Assembly: GCF_014268275.3 (NCBI RefSeq)
Contig: NZ_CP077084.1
Coordinates: 4,092,001-4,156,000, forward strand
Length of the DNA stretch: 64,000 nucleotides
Reading direction: 5' to 3'
Origin: Pseudomonas tritici
GTDB taxonomy: Bacteria > Pseudomonadota > Gammaproteobacteria > Pseudomonadales > Pseudomonadaceae
Position numbers and translations under genes: made by a program. The notes under the pieces were generated by a model. That model was not told where the DNA came from. It did not search any database and saw only the letters and a list, made by a program, of their open reading frames with translations. Shown here piece by piece: positions 18,067 through 27,520 of the stretch; the stretch's first letter is position 1; each line of letters opens with the position of its first letter.

Positions 18067-19377
18067 TCAGTCGGCTTGTGGTGCTTCCGCCGGTTTGACT
18101 GCTTCTTCGTAAGAGACCGCTTTATCGGTCACCTTAGCCTTCTGCAGAACAGTATCCACAACTTGTTCTTCCAGCACAACCGAACGTACTTCGTTCAGTT
18201 GCTGGTCGTTCTTGTAGTACCAAGCCACAACCTGCTCAGGCTCCTGGTAGGCCGAAGCCATTTCCTGGATCATTTCGCGAACGCGGTCTTCGTCAGGCTT
18301 GAGGTCGAACTGCTTGACCACTTCTGCCACGATCAGACCCAGGACGACGCGGCGCTTGGCTTGCTCTTCGAACAGCTCGGCCGGCAGTTGATCAGGCTTG
18401 ATGTTGCCACCAAACTGCTGAACAGCTTGTACGCGCAGGCGATCCACTTCGTTGGACAGCAGTGCCTTAGGCACTTCGATCGGGTTGGCAGCCAGCAGAC
18501 CGTCCATGACCTGGTTCTTGACCTTGGATTTGATGGCCTGACGCAGCTCGCGCTCCATGTTCTTGCGAACTTCGGTGCGGAAGCCTTCGATGCCGGTTTC
18601 CTTGATACCGAATTGAGCGAAGAACTCTTCGTTCAGCTCAGGCAGCTTAGGCTCGGAAACGCTGTTGACGGTCACGGTGAACTCGGCGGCTTTGCCAGCC
18701 AGGTCCAGGTTCTGGTAGTCAGCAGGGAATTCCAGGTTCAGAACACGCTCTTCGCCGGCTTTGGCGCCAACCAGGCCGTCTTCAAAGCCAGGGATCATGC
18801 GGTTGGAACCCAGCACCAGCTGAGTACCCTTGGCGGAGCCGCCAGCGAAGACTTCGCCGTCAACCTTGCCAACGAAATCGATGTTCAACTGGTCTTCGTT
18901 CTGGGCAGCACGCTCGGCTACTTCAAAACGGGTGTTCTGCTTGCGCAGGATTTCCAGCATGTTGTCCAGGTCCGAATCAGCCACTTCGGCGCTCAGGCGC
19001 TCGATAGCAATACCGTCGAAACCGGCCACTTCGAATTCTGGGAACACTTCGAATACGGCAACGTATTCCAGGTCCTTGCCCGCTTCGAGGGACTTAGGCT
19101 CGATCGACGGCGAACCTGCTGGGTTCAGCTTTTGCTCAACCACTGCTTCGTAGAAAGAAGCCTGGATTACGTCACCAACAGCTTCCTGGCGCGCATCAGC
19201 ACCAAAACGGCGCTTGATTTCGCTCATTGGCACTTTGCCTGGACGGAAACCAGCGATCTTGGCCTTTTGGGCAGTCTGCTGCAGACGCTTGTTGACCGCA
19301 GTCTCAATACGCTCTGCCGGAACGGTGATGCTCAGGCGGCGCTCGAGAGCAGTAGTATTTTCAACAGAAACTTGCAT
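18067..19377 (-). CDS. tig: Trigger factor
   Basis: The 436-residue ribosome-associated chaperone has the ribosome-binding signature GFRPGKVP at residues 43-50, an FKBP-type prolyl isomerase domain at about 155-245 ([20 protein letters not shown]) and the helical C-terminal arms. Trigger factor binds nascent chains at the exit tunnel. AGGAAT lies 4 bases before the chosen ATG ([14 protein letters not shown]), and upstream in-frame codons lack homology. It is the first gene of the tig-clpP-clpX block. Confidence 0.96.
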   Translation of the reverse strand: MQVSVENTTALERRLSITVPAERIETAVNKRLQQTAQKAKIAGFRPGKVPMSEIKRRFGADARQEAVGDVIQASFYEAVVEQKLNPAGSPSIEPKSLEAGKDLEYVAVFEVFPEFEVAGFDGIAIERLSAEVADSDLDNMLEILRKQNTRFEVAERAAQNEDQLNIDFVGKVDGEVFAGGSAKGTQLVLGSNRMIPGFEDGLVGAKAGEERVLNLEFPADYQNLDLAGKAAEFTVTVNSVSEPKLPELNEEFFAQFGIKETGIEGFRTEVRKNMERELRQAIKSKVKNQVMDGLLAANPIEVPKALLSNEVDRLRVQAVQQFGGNIKPDQLPAELFEEQAKRRVVLGLIVAEVVKQFDLKPDEDRVREMIQEMASAYQEPEQVVAWYYKNDQQLNEVRSVVLEEQVVDTVLQKAKVTDKAVSYEEAVKPAEAPQAD

Positions 19378-19734
19378 GGATATTCCTCGTTGCACAGACG
19401 TTAGCCGGCCATTTCCGACCCCAATCAAGGGCATGCATTCTAGTGGGTCAAACTCAAGAAGTCACCCTACTGAAAATACGCCCGAAAACAGCCGGCAATT
19501 TATCGGTACGAAGGCACTGACGCACCTCGCCCCGGTGACAAATACAGCCAAGTACGCCAGGGCTCCGCGCCGCCTCTTCTATATATAGAAGAAGTCGTCT
19601 GCACCCCCTTGGCGGCCAACCCCTCAAACAGGGCCAGCAGGCAGTGCGGCATCATCGAGATACATAAATACGACGAAACGCCCTGCCGTTGCGACCCACT
19701 ACCTGCAGCCGCCGAATATTCGTACCGCTGAAAC
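19378..19734. other. Non-coding region upstream of tig
   Basis: About 360 bp between tig and the terminator of the tRNA cluster. The tig promoter must be here, but I could not pick a convincing -35/-10 pair. A short AT-rich dyad TTCTATATATAGAA lies at about 19575-19588. No ORF with a ribosome binding site or recognisable protein was seen. Confidence 0.5.
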
Positions 19735-19768
19735 CAAAAAAGGCGCCAGACTGTTAAATCTGGCGCCT
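19735..19768 (-). terminator. Terminator of the tRNA operon
   Basis: AGGCGCCAGA (19741-19750) and TCTGGCGCCT (19759-19768) form a 10-bp stem; on the minus strand it runs into TTTTTT (19735-19740). A near copy of the stem lies at 20035-20061 after the other tRNA-His. Confidence 0.88.
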
Positions 19769-19776
19769 TTCGAATA

Positions 19777-19853
19777 TGGGGTGGACGAAGGGGATCGAAC
19801 CCTCGACAACGGGAGTCACAATCCCGTGCTCTACCAACTGAGCTACGCCCACC
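19777..19853 (-). tRNA. tRNA-His (GTG), second copy in the operon
   Basis: Read on the minus strand it begins GGTGGGCGTAGCTCAGTTGG, has anticodon loop ATTGTGA with anticodon GTG, T-loop GGTTCGATCC, and an encoded CCA. The extra 5' G opposite C73 is the tRNA-His hallmark. It appears identical to the copy at 20072-20148. Confidence 0.95.
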
Positions 19854-19929
19854 ATATTGCGTTAACAAAGAAACCAAACCACTTCTTTGTTTAGCCCTGC
19901 CCTGCCTTTCGACATGGCCAAGCCTTGTT

Positions 19930-20014
19930 TGGTGCGGATGAAGAGACTCGAACTCTTACGCCTCGCGGCGCTGGAACCTAAATCCAGTGTGTCTACCAAT
20001 TCCACCACATCCGC
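19930..20014 (-). tRNA. tRNA-Leu (TAG)
   Basis: 85 nt with encoded CCA. The minus strand starts GCGGATGTGGTGGAATTGG, with anticodon stem-loop CTGGATTTAGGTTCCAG (anticodon TAG), a class II variable arm (CGCCGCGAGGCG) and T-arm GAGTTCGAGTCTC. Confidence 0.95.
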
Positions 20015-20034
20015 GCTTGTAGCTCTTAAAGCAA

Positions 20035-20061
20035 AGGCGCCAGACGATTAATCTGGCGCCT
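20035..20061 (-). terminator. Internal hairpin after the first tRNA-His
   Basis: AGGCGCCAGA (20035-20044) pairs with TCTGGCGCCT (20052-20061). The stem matches the terminal one at 19741-19768, but on the minus strand only TTTG follows, so it is probably a processing or partial termination site inside the operon. Confidence 0.6.
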
Positions 20062-20071
20062 TTTCAAAATA

Positions 20072-20148
20072 TGGGGTGGACGAAGGGGATCGAACCCTCG
20101 ACAACGGGAGTCACAATCCCGTGCTCTACCAACTGAGCTACGCCCACC
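20072..20148 (-). tRNA. tRNA-His (GTG), first copy
   Basis: Same sequence as the copy at 19777-19853 as far as I can compare: anticodon GTG, extra 5' G, encoded CCA. It is second in the operon after tRNA-Arg. Confidence 0.95.
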
Positions 20149-20179
20149 AACTAGCGCTACTTGTGCCAAAGCTGCCTAA

Positions 20180-20256
20180 TGGCGCACCCGGCAGGACTCG
20201 AACCTGCGACCATCCGCTTAGAAGGCGGATGCTCTATCCAGCTGAGCTACGGGCGC
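20180..20256 (-). tRNA. tRNA-Arg (TCT)
   Basis: 77 nt with encoded CCA. The minus strand begins GCGCCCGTAGCTCAGCTGG; the anticodon arm CCGCCTTCTAAGCGG gives anticodon TCT (reads AGA/AGG), and the T-arm is CAGGTTCGAGTCCTG. It is the first tRNA of the operon. Confidence 0.95.
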
Positions 20257-20376
20257 CTGATTAATCTGTACTCTTGGAGGATTACAAACTAAGTGCTTCC
20301 AGCCTTGCAGAACAACACTCTATTCTGCTCGACCTTCTTAACCAGTGCTAGGCTGTGCCCGACAAGTGCGACGAAT

Positions 20377-20404
20377 AGTATAGAGGGCCTGGAAACCCGT
20401 CAAA
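20377..20404 (-). promoter_or_regulatory. Promoter of the Arg-His-Leu-His tRNA operon
   Basis: On the minus strand TTTGAC (20399-20404) and TATACT (20377-20382) are 16 bases apart. An A/T-rich stretch lies upstream (about 20405-20433), as expected for an UP element of a stable-RNA promoter. It is about 120 bp before tRNA-Arg. Confidence 0.65.
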
Positions 20405-20535
20405 TCTTTTTTGAAAAAAACTGATTTTATTTAAGGGGTTAGGGCAATTTGCAGACCAAGCGCCTTTGCCCTCACGTCATGGCATGCGAGAATGCGCGCA
20501 CTTTTCTTCCCCCTCTCGATGGTTAATCACGCGTA

Positions 20536-21390
20536 ATGACTGCACAACTTATCGACGGCAAATCAATCGCCGCCAGCCTGCGCCAGCAGATCGCCAAACG
20601 CGTCTCCGAGCGTGGCCAGCAAGGCCTGCGCACGCCTGGCCTCGCGGTGATCCTGGTCGGCAGCGATCCTGCGTCCCAGGTTTATGTCTCGCACAAGCGT
20701 AAAGACTGTGAAGAGGTCGGCTTTATTTCCAAGGCCTACGACTTACCTTCCGAGACCACCCAGCAGGCGCTTACCGACCTGATCGACGGTCTCAACGACG
20801 ACCCGAAGATCGATGGCATCCTGCTCCAACTGCCTTTGCCCGAGCACTTGGACGCGTCCAAATTGCTGGAGCGCATCCGCCCGGACAAGGACGTCGACGG
20901 CTTCCACCCTTATAACGTCGGCCGCCTGGCCCAGCGTATCCCGCTGCTGCGCCCGTGCACGCCGAAAGGCATCATGACCCTGCTGGAAAGCACCGGTGTC
21001 GACCTGTATGGCCTTGATGCCGTGGTTGTCGGCGCGTCCAACATCGTCGGCCGCCCGATGGCCATGGAACTGCTGCTGGCCGGCTGCACCGTGACCGTCA
21101 CCCACCGCTTCACCAAAGACCTCGCCGGCCACGTTGGCCGCGCCGATCTGGTCGTTGTCGCCGCCGGTAAGCCGGGCCTGGTCAAGGGTGAGTGGATCAA
21201 GCAAGGCGCCATCGTCATCGACGTGGGCATCAACCGCCAGGAAGACGGCAAACTGGTGGGGGACGTGGTGTACGAAACCGCCCTGCCCCGCGCCGGCTGG
21301 ATTACTCCAGTACCGGGTGGAGTTGGCCCGATGACGCGTGCCTGCCTATTGGAAAACACCTTGTACGCCGCAGAAACCCTGCACGATTAA
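20536..21390 (+). CDS. folD: Methylenetetrahydrofolate dehydrogenase/cyclohydrolase FolD
   Basis: The 284-residue bifunctional enzyme oxidises 5,10-methylene-THF with NADP and hydrolyses the methenyl form to 10-formyl-THF. Visible motifs: the catalytic lysine region [12 protein letters not shown] (about residues 53-64), [30 protein letters not shown] in the NADP domain (about 165-181), and the C-terminal [19 protein letters not shown]. The length matches E. coli FolD (288). It reads away from the tRNA cluster and is followed by a strong terminator. Confidence 0.96.
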   Translation: MTAQLIDGKSIAASLRQQIAKRVSERGQQGLRTPGLAVILVGSDPASQVYVSHKRKDCEEVGFISKAYDLPSETTQQALTDLIDGLNDDPKIDGILLQLPLPEHLDASKLLERIRPDKDVDGFHPYNVGRLAQRIPLLRPCTPKGIMTLLESTGVDLYGLDAVVVGASNIVGRPMAMELLLAGCTVTVTHRFTKDLAGHVGRADLVVVAAGKPGLVKGEWIKQGAIVIDVGINRQEDGKLVGDVVYETALPRAGWITPVPGGVGPMTRACLLENTLYAAETLHD

Positions 21391-21406
21391 TAACCAGGTG
21401 TACTGA

Positions 21407-21435
21407 AAAAGCCCTGTCTTATCGCAGGGCTTTTT
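21407..21435 (+). terminator. Terminator of folD
   Basis: AAAAGCCCTG (21407-21416) and CAGGGCTTTT (21425-21434) form a stem with a loop of 8, ending in TTTTT, 17 bp past the folD stop. Confidence 0.9.
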
Positions 21436-21596
21436 ATTGCCCGCAAAAAACTCTTTTTTCTTAGTTTTTAGGAACTTTCATCTGGCTTTAGAAGAACATT
21501 CGACAGTTTCTGATCCATACTCCTAAAATGTAACGGCATTTATCAAAAACCCGTTCCCCAACGGCATTTCCTTACTTTTTTAGCGAGTTCATCCGC

Positions 21597-22520
21597 GTGA
21601 AAATTCGTCTCTCTATTGTCAGCCTATTTTTTGCTTTCACAGGCACCTTCGCGCAAGCAGCCGAAACCACCCAGGCTCCGCGTGATACCTCCAAGCTGCA
21701 GATCGCTTCAGGCAGCGCCATGCTGGTGGACCTGCAGACCAATAAGGTCATCTATTCCAGCAACCCCGACGTGGTGGTGCCCATTGCCTCGGTGAGCAAG
21801 CTGATGACCGGCCTGATCGTGCTCGAAGCCAAGCAGAACATGGATGAGTACATCGATATCAATATCAAGGACACGCCGGAAATGAAAGGTGTGTTCTCCC
21901 GCGTGAAAATCGGCAGCGAAATGCCGCGCAAAGAGATGTTGCTGATCGCCCTGATGTCGTCAGAAAACCGCGCCGCCGCCAGCCTGGCCCACCACTACCC
22001 AGGCGGCTATCCAGCGTTTATCGCGGCGATGAACGCCAAGGCCAAAGCGCTGGGCATGACCAGCACCCACTACGTCGAGCCTACTGGCCTGTCGATTCAT
22101 AACGTGTCCACCGCCCGTGACCTGAGCAAATTGCTGGCCGCCGCGCGCCACTACCCGCTGCTCAGCCAACTGAGTACCACCAAGGAAAAGACCGTTTCGT
22201 TCCGCAAACCCAACTATACCCTGGGTTTCTCCAACACCGATCACCTGATCAACCGCGCCAACTGGGAGATCAAGCTGACCAAGACCGGCTTCACCAACCA
22301 GGCCGGCCACTGCCTGGTGCTGGTGACCAGCATGGGTAACCGCCCGGTGTCGTTGGTGATCCTGGATGCCTTCGGCAAATTCACGCACTTTGCCGATGCC
22401 AGCCGGATTCGTAATTGGGTTGAAACCGGTAAGAGCGGCTCGGTGCCGGATGTGGCATTGCGCTACAAGGCGGACAAGAACCTGAAGAACCGTCCTAACG
22501 CTGCGGAAGTGCGTCGCTAA
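21597..22520 (+). CDS. pbpG: D-alanyl-D-alanine endopeptidase (penicillin-binding protein 7)
   Basis: The 307-residue periplasmic serine enzyme has an N-terminal signal peptide ending near AQAAE (about residue 22). The penicillin-binding motifs are SVSK at 65-68 (nucleophile Ser65), SEN at 122-124 and KTG at 229-231. Enzymes of this type cleave D-Ala-mDAP cross-links in peptidoglycan. The start is GTG at 21597. The length and motif spacing match the PbpG/PBP7 family. It appears to be a single-gene unit; a REPIN follows the stop. Confidence 0.92.
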   Translation: MKIRLSIVSLFFAFTGTFAQAAETTQAPRDTSKLQIASGSAMLVDLQTNKVIYSSNPDVVVPIASVSKLMTGLIVLEAKQNMDEYIDINIKDTPEMKGVFSRVKIGSEMPRKEMLLIALMSSENRAAASLAHHYPGGYPAFIAAMNAKAKALGMTSTHYVEPTGLSIHNVSTARDLSKLLAAARHYPLLSQLSTTKEKTVSFRKPNYTLGFSNTDHLINRANWEIKLTKTGFTNQAGHCLVLVTSMGNRPVSLVILDAFGKFTHFADASRIRNWVETGKSGSVPDVALRYKADKNLKNRPNAAEVRR

Positions 22521-22534
22521 ACACGCACTACCTA

Positions 22535-22638
22535 TGTGGGAGCTGGCTTGTGTGGGAGTCGGGCTTGCCCGCGATGCAGACACTGCGGTGTTTCAGTGGC
22601 ACCGCGGAGATGCTATCGCAGGCAAGCCAGCTCCCACA
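22535..22638. repeat. REPIN-like repeat after pbpG
   Basis: TGTGGGAGCTGGCTTG at 22535-22550, a second copy TGTGGGAGTCGGGCTTGCCC from 22551, and the inverted partner GCAGGCAAGCCAGCTCCCACA ending at 22638. A doubled left arm in direct repeat suggests a partial duplication. It separates the convergent pbpG and C39-like genes. Confidence 0.85.
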
Positions 22639-22669
22639 CAAGCCCCACATTGGATCGTCGGTGTTTTCC

Positions 22670-23332
22670 TTACTTGCGTTCCGCCAACACTTTAAGTGCC
22701 TGCGCCGCCGCCCGTTCCTGCCCCGCCTGGGCCGTTGCATTAGCCGAATCCCGCCAGCGTTGCGCATCCACATTGGCCGGCAACTGGCTAGGGCGCTGGG
22801 TGAGGATTGCCCAACTCCCCGCGCTCTTCCACTTCGATTCAAAGTCGCTGAAGCTCATCAACAGGCGCCGGTCCATCCCGGAGCGCAGTAGCACGGTGCT
22901 TTTCTGCTGATTGAACCCGACCACGACCACATAATGCGCGTCAGACCACATCCCACCACCAATCCGCGCCATCACCGGGTAACCCGCCGCCACCTGCGCC
23001 AGCACCGCCGTCAGCTCTGCATCCAGCGGATACACCATGAGCCCGTATTCACGCGCCAGCACCTGCATGTTGCGTTCAAGGTCTGCCTCGGCGCCCGGTA
23101 AACGCAGCGGCTTATCCAGCAGGCCCGGTGTCATGACAATGCCTTGTTGCGACAGCATGCTGGCTAAAGCCGTAGGACCGCTCTGATAAGCCTCGCTCCG
23201 AAAAGTCGGCACGCCATTGAGCTCGACGCGCTCCGGCAGGCCCGCCAGCCTCGATGGGGTTGCAGAACAGGCCGCAAGCCCCAGGGCACAGGCGAGCAAC
23301 ACGGATGTTTTAAGGTTCGACCGTAACCGCAA
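22670..23332 (-). CDS. C39-peptidase-like lipoprotein lacking the catalytic cysteine
   Basis: A 220-residue lipoprotein with lipobox LAAC (Cys22). The body resembles papain-like C39 peptidases of the PA2778 type: VPTFRSEAYQSGPTALASML (residues 41-60) aligns with the usual YQCGPAALA box, but the nucleophile Cys is Ser51. The His box WSDAHYVVVVGFN keeps His133. The last 40 residues are helical and Ala/Gln-rich. With Ser in place of Cys the protease activity is doubtful; it may bind a peptide or act in envelope assembly. It looks like a monocistronic gene. Confidence 0.72.
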   Translation of the reverse strand: MRLRSNLKTSVLLACALGLAACSATPSRLAGLPERVELNGVPTFRSEAYQSGPTALASMLSQQGIVMTPGLLDKPLRLPGAEADLERNMQVLAREYGLMVYPLDAELTAVLAQVAAGYPVMARIGGGMWSDAHYVVVVGFNQQKSTVLLRSGMDRRLLMSFSDFESKWKSAGSWAILTQRPSQLPANVDAQRWRDSANATAQAGQERAAAQALKVLAERK

Positions 23333-23542
23333 TTTTCTACTCTCTTGATCAACTGCCGGTGAGGGCCCTGATCATAGGACGCTCTGCCACGCGGGTATAG
23401 CCCGCAGGCTTAGTAAAGGGAGTGGATAGAGCAAAGAAGTTGGTCAGACACGACCATTGGTCAATAGCAGGCAACCGCCAGCTAGCTAGACTGTCCCTTG
23501 AGAAGACTGTGTGTGCCCCGAACGGGGCGAAAGGAGGCCCGA

Positions 23543-23695
23543 ATGAGCCTTGCAACAACGATTTTCCTGTTGATCTGCGGCTGGCTGGCGGTAGCCGGCG
23601 CCATGCTGTGGGGGGTGTTGCGCATTACCCGCCGGCACCATCACCCCCACGCCAAACCCGCCAAGCCTCATAAGGCAGCGGTGCATCACGCCTAG
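23543..23695 (+). CDS. Small membrane protein with His-rich tail
   Basis: A 50-residue ORF with a strong AAAGGAGG 6 bases before its ATG. It starts MSLATTIFLLICGWLAVAG and has one membrane helix (about residues 4-26). The C-terminal cytoplasmic or periplasmic tail is basic and rich in His (RRHHHPHAKPAKPHKAAVHHA, residues 30-50; 7 His). The tail could bind metal ions, but there is no direct evidence. Its stop overlaps by 4 bp the 3' end of the opposite-strand lipoprotein gene. Confidence 0.65.
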   Translation: MSLATTIFLLICGWLAVAGAMLWGVLRITRRHHHPHAKPAKPHKAAVHHA

Positions 23696-24102
23696 CCAGG
23701 CATGCAATTGAAGTCCTGAGTCGCCGCGACTTCCTTGCCGTGGCCATCCTCGAGGGATGCGCGCACGGTCGTGCCCAGGCTGGATTCCACCAAGGTGTAG
23801 TGCTCACCCGCCTTGAAGTCCTTGTACTCGACCCGGCCCTGGCAGTCCTGCTGGTTGTCGTCGCCTGGTTCTTCCTCGAATAACGTCACATCCAGGCGAT
23901 GATCTCCCGGTGTCACTTCAAAAAAACGCCCGTCATCCACGCGTTTTCCATCCACTCGCTCAGCCATCAGGTCGTTCGGCGCTTCTTCCTTCAAGCCGAT
24001 CCAGGCTTCGCTCGGGTCGGCTTTTGGAATGGGGCCGGCGCAAGCCGATAACAGCAGCACAGCACCGAGGGCGGGAATCAACAACAGGGGTTTGAGTGAC
24101 AT
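23692..24102 (-). CDS. Small lipoprotein of unknown function
   Basis: A 136-residue protein with signal peptide and lipobox LSAC (Cys21). The mature part is acidic with several Asp/Glu stretches and short beta-type segments (GDHRLDVTLFEEE, GRVEYKDFKAGEHYTLV), reminiscent of PEGA-like small beta domains. Two further Cys (in QDCQGR and DFNCMPG) could form a disulfide. I do not recognise a family. It is convergent with the small membrane protein gene. Confidence 0.65.
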   Translation of the reverse strand: MSLKPLLLIPALGAVLLLSACAGPIPKADPSEAWIGLKEEAPNDLMAERVDGKRVDDGRFFEVTPGDHRLDVTLFEEEPGDDNQQDCQGRVEYKDFKAGEHYTLVESSLGTTVRASLEDGHGKEVAATQDFNCMPG

Positions 24103-24298
24103 GGCAGGGCTCCAAAGAAAGACGATGTGTCCGATGGGTTACAAGCTTGGTGAGCGCGCCTGTTTAGAACAAATGAATACATATGAAACGATCTTCAGCC
24201 CTTACCTAAATGTTCCTTCACCTGGCTGAAAGGTGCGTGTTAGGTGGGTCGGGCAAGACTGCCGGGGTTTGCAATCCTGCTCCTTTGGAGGTTCACGC

Positions 24299-27200
24299 AT
24301 GCTCGGGCTGGTAAAGACCGCACTGCAAAAGCCGTACACGTTTATCGTGTTGGCCATATTCATCTGCATCATCGGGCCAATGGCGGCCCTGCGTACCCCC
24401 ACTGACGTTTTCCCGGATATCGGCATCCCTGTGGTAGCGGTGGTGTGGCAGTACAACGGCCTGTCGCCGGACGCCATGGCCGGCCGGGTGATTTACACCT
24501 ACGAACGCTCCCTGAGTACCACCGTCAACGACATCGAACACATCGAATCGCAATCGCTGCCCGGCATGGGCATCGTCAAGATCTTCTTCCAGCCCGGCGT
24601 GGATATCCGCACCGCCAACGCTCAGGTGACGGCAGTTTCTCAAACCGTACTCAAGCAGATGCCACCGGGCATCACGCCGCCGCTGATCCTCAACTACAGT
24701 GCCTCCACGGTGCCGATCCTGCAGATGGCATTCTCCAGCCCGAGCCTCTCGGAGGCGAAGATTCGCGACCTGGTGCAAAACAACATCCGCCTGCCTTTAA
24801 GCGCCCTTCCCGGCCTGGCGATGCCCACACCCATGGGAGGTAAACAACGCCAGATCACCCTCGACCTCGACCCGCAGGCGCTGGCCGCCAAAGGGCTGTC
24901 GGCCCAGGACGTGGGCAATGCACTCGCGTTGCAAAACCAGATCATCCCAGTGGGCACCGCCAAACTCGGTCCCAACGAATACACGATCCTGCTCAACAAC
25001 AGCCCCAAGGCAATTGATGAACTCAACGATTTGCCAATCAAAACCGTCGACGGTGCGCTGATCACCATCGGCCAGGTGGCCCACGTACGTGACGGCTCGC
25101 CGCCGCAGACCAACATCGTACGCGTCGACGGCCACCGTGCGGTGCTGATGCCGGCATTGAAAAACGGCAGCATCTCTACCCTGTCGATCATCGACGGCAT
25201 CCGGCAGATGTTGCCGCGCATCAACGAAACGCTGCCGCCGTCGCTGAAGACTTCGCTGCTGGGCGACGCCTCGGTGTTCGTCAAACAGTCGGTGGGCAGC
25301 GTGGCCCAGGAAGGCATCATTGCCGCGCTGCTGACGAGCGCGATGATCCTGCTGTTCCTTGGCAGCTGGCGTTCGACGCTGATCATCGCGGCGTCGATTC
25401 CCCTGGCCGTACTCTCGGCCATCGCGCTGCTGGCGGTGTCCGGGCAAACCCTCAACGTGATGACCCTCGGCGGGCTGGCGTTGGCCGTGGGCATCCTGGT
25501 GGACGACGCCACGGTCACCATCGAAAACATCAACTGGCACCTGGAACAAGGCAAGGCGGTAAAAACCGCGATCCTCGACGGCGCCGCGCAGATCGTCGGC
25601 CCGGCGTTCGTCTCGCTGCTGTGCATCTGCATCGTGTTTGTGCCGATGTTCTTGCTGCAAGGCATCGCCGGCTACCTGTTCCGCCCGATGGCCCTGGCGG
25701 TCATCTTTGCCATGGCCAGTTCGTTCATCCTCTCGCGTACGTTGGTACCGACACTGGCGATGTTCCTGCTCAAGCCGCACATGCCGGAGCCAGGCGCGGG
25801 GCATCACCCGGAAGATGAATTCATCAATCATCACGAAGGTGAGCAGCACACGAAACAGCGCAACGCCCTGCTGCAATCGATGCTGAATTTCCAACAGGGG
25901 TTCGAGCGCCATTTCTCGAATAGCCGCGATACCTATTACGGCCTGCTGACGTTGGCGCTGGGCAATCGCAAACGCTTTATCGTCGGTTTCCTGGCCTGCG
26001 TACTCGCGTCATTCCTGCTGTTGCCTAGCCTGGGCCAGGACTTCTTCCCAGCCACCGACGCCGGTGCCCTCGCCCTTCACGTACGTTTACCACTGGGCAC
26101 GCGCATCGAAGAAAGCGCCGCCGCTTTCGACCGCATCGAAGCGCGGATTCGTGAAGTGATTCCCGCCGAAGAACTCGACACCATTGTCGATAACATCGGC
26201 ATCCCGCTGAGCGGCATCGACATGGCCTACAGCAGCAGCGGCACCATCGGCCCGCAGGATGGCGACATCCAGGTCACCTTGAAAAAAGACCACGCCCCCA
26301 CCGCGGACTATGTGAAGAAACTGCGTGAAGCCTTGCCGCAAAGTTTTCCCGGCAGCCACTTTGCGTTCCTGCCGGCGGGTATCAGCAGCCAGATCCTCAA
26401 CTTTGGCGCGCCTGCCCCGCTGGACGTGAAGATCTCCGGGCGCAGCGACGAAGAAAACCGCGCCTATGCGGTAGAACTGGAGTGCCGCCTGCAGCACGTC
26501 CCGGGCATCGCCGACCTGCGTATCCAACAGTCCACCGGCTACCCGTCCTTGCAGGTGAATGTCGACCGGATGCGCGCCAACGGCCTGGGCATCACGGAGC
26601 GTGACGTGACCAACAGCATGGTCGCCTCCCTCGCCGGCAGCTCCCAGGTGGCGCCGACCTTCTGGCTCAACCCGGCCAACGGCGTGTCCTATTCCATCGT
26701 TGCCGCGACCCCGCAATACCGCCTCGACAGCCTGCCGTCACTGGAAGCGCTGCCGGTAACGGGTGCTGGCGGCCAGTCGCAAATCCTCGGCGGCGTGGCA
26801 ACCATCTCCCGCGTGCAGAGCCCGGCGGTGGTGACTCACTACAACATCGAACCGACCCTGGACTTGTACGCCAATGTCCAAGGCCGCGACCTCGGCGGCG
26901 TGGCCCGTGATGTGCAAAAAGTGCTGGATGACACCGCGTCGATGCGCCCCAAAGGCGCGGTGATCAGCCTGCACGGGCAGATCGATGCGTTGCATGAAGC
27001 GTTCAGCGGTTTGAGCGTCGGCCTGCTCGGTGCGGTGGTGCTGATCTACCTGCTGATCGTGGTCAACTTCCAGTCGTGGGCTGACCCGTTCGTGATCATC
27101 ACCGCCTTGCCGGCGGCCCTGGCGGGGATCGTGTGGATGCTGTTCCTCAGCGGCACCTCGCTGTCGGTGCCCGCGTTGACCGGCGCAATCCTGTGCATGG

Positions 27201-27520
27201 GCGTCGCCACCGCAAACTCGATCCTGGTCGTGAGCTTCTGCCGCGAACGCCTGGCCGAACATGGTGATGCGCTGAAGGCCGCGCTGGAAGCGGGCTACAC
27301 GCGCTTTCGCCCAGTGTGCATGACCGCCCTGGCGATGATCATCGGCATGCTGCCACTGGCGATCTCCGAGGAGCAGAACGCACCGCTCGGCCGTGCGGTG
27401 ATCGGTGGCTTGATCTTCGCCACCGTCGCCACCCTGTTGTTTGTTCCCGTGGTCTTCAGCCTGGTCCACGGTCGTCACTCTACTCGCGCAGTTGCAGGAG
27501 TTCCCCCACATGTCGTCTGA
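24299..27520 (+). CDS. RND efflux transporter, inner-membrane pump (HAE-type)
   Basis: A 1073-residue RND pump with 12 predicted membrane helices and two large periplasmic loops. The fourth helix carries GILVDDATVTIEN with the proton-relay pair Asp402-Asp403. Helix 1 begins KPYTFIVLAIFICIIGPMAALRTPTDVFPDIG (residues about 11-42). TTTGGAGG precedes the ATG at 24299. Members of this branch (short N-terminus, HAE family) export hydrophobic or amphipathic compounds. It is first of a three-gene operon and overlaps the next gene by 11 bp. No regulator is adjacent, so the inducer is unknown. Confidence 0.9.
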   Translation: MLGLVKTALQKPYTFIVLAIFICIIGPMAALRTPTDVFPDIGIPVVAVVWQYNGLSPDAMAGRVIYTYERSLSTTVNDIEHIESQSLPGMGIVKIFFQPGVDIRTANAQVTAVSQTVLKQMPPGITPPLILNYSASTVPILQMAFSSPSLSEAKIRDLVQNNIRLPLSALPGLAMPTPMGGKQRQITLDLDPQALAAKGLSAQDVGNALALQNQIIPVGTAKLGPNEYTILLNNSPKAIDELNDLPIKTVDGALITIGQVAHVRDGSPPQTNIVRVDGHRAVLMPALKNGSISTLSIIDGIRQMLPRINETLPPSLKTSLLGDASVFVKQSVGSVAQEGIIAALLTSAMILLFLGSWRSTLIIAASIPLAVLSAIALLAVSGQTLNVMTLGGLALAVGILVDDATVTIENINWHLEQGKAVKTAILDGAAQIVGPAFVSLLCICIVFVPMFLLQGIAGYLFRPMALAVIFAMASSFILSRTLVPTLAMFLLKPHMPEPGAGHHPEDEFINHHEGEQHTKQRNALLQSMLNFQQGFERHFSNSRDTYYGLLTLALGNRKRFIVGFLACVLASFLLLPSLGQDFFPATDAGALALHVRLPLGTRIEESAAAFDRIEARIREVIPAEELDTIVDNIGIPLSGIDMAYSSSGTIGPQDGDIQVTLKKDHAPTADYVKKLREALPQSFPGSHFAFLPAGISSQILNFGAPAPLDVKISGRSDEENRAYAVELECRLQHVPGIADLRIQQSTGYPSLQVNVDRMRANGLGITERDVTNSMVASLAGSSQVAPTFWLNPANGVSYSIVAATPQYRLDSLPSLEALPVTGAGGQSQILGGVATISRVQSPAVVTHYNIEPTLDLYANVQGRDLGGVARDVQKVLDDTASMRPKGAVISLHGQIDALHEAFSGLSVGLLGAVVLIYLLIVVNFQSWADPFVIITALPAALAGIVWMLFLSGTSLSVPALTGAILCMGVATANSILVVSFCRERLAEHGDALKAALEAGYTRFRPVCMTALAMIIGMLPLAISEEQNAPLGRAVIGGLIFATVATLLFVPVVFSLVHGRHSTRAVAGVPPHVV

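Noticed and set aside
18043..19404. 453-codon ORF antisense to tig
   Set aside because: Antisense shadow; trigger factor motifs lie on the other strand.
19500..19877. 125-codon ORF across tRNA-His
   Set aside because: It reads through the tRNA and its terminator, so is not a protein gene.
20076..20264. 62-codon plus-strand ORF over tRNA-His and tRNA-Arg
   Set aside because: Antisense to structured tRNA genes; the typical artefact protein seen over tRNAs.
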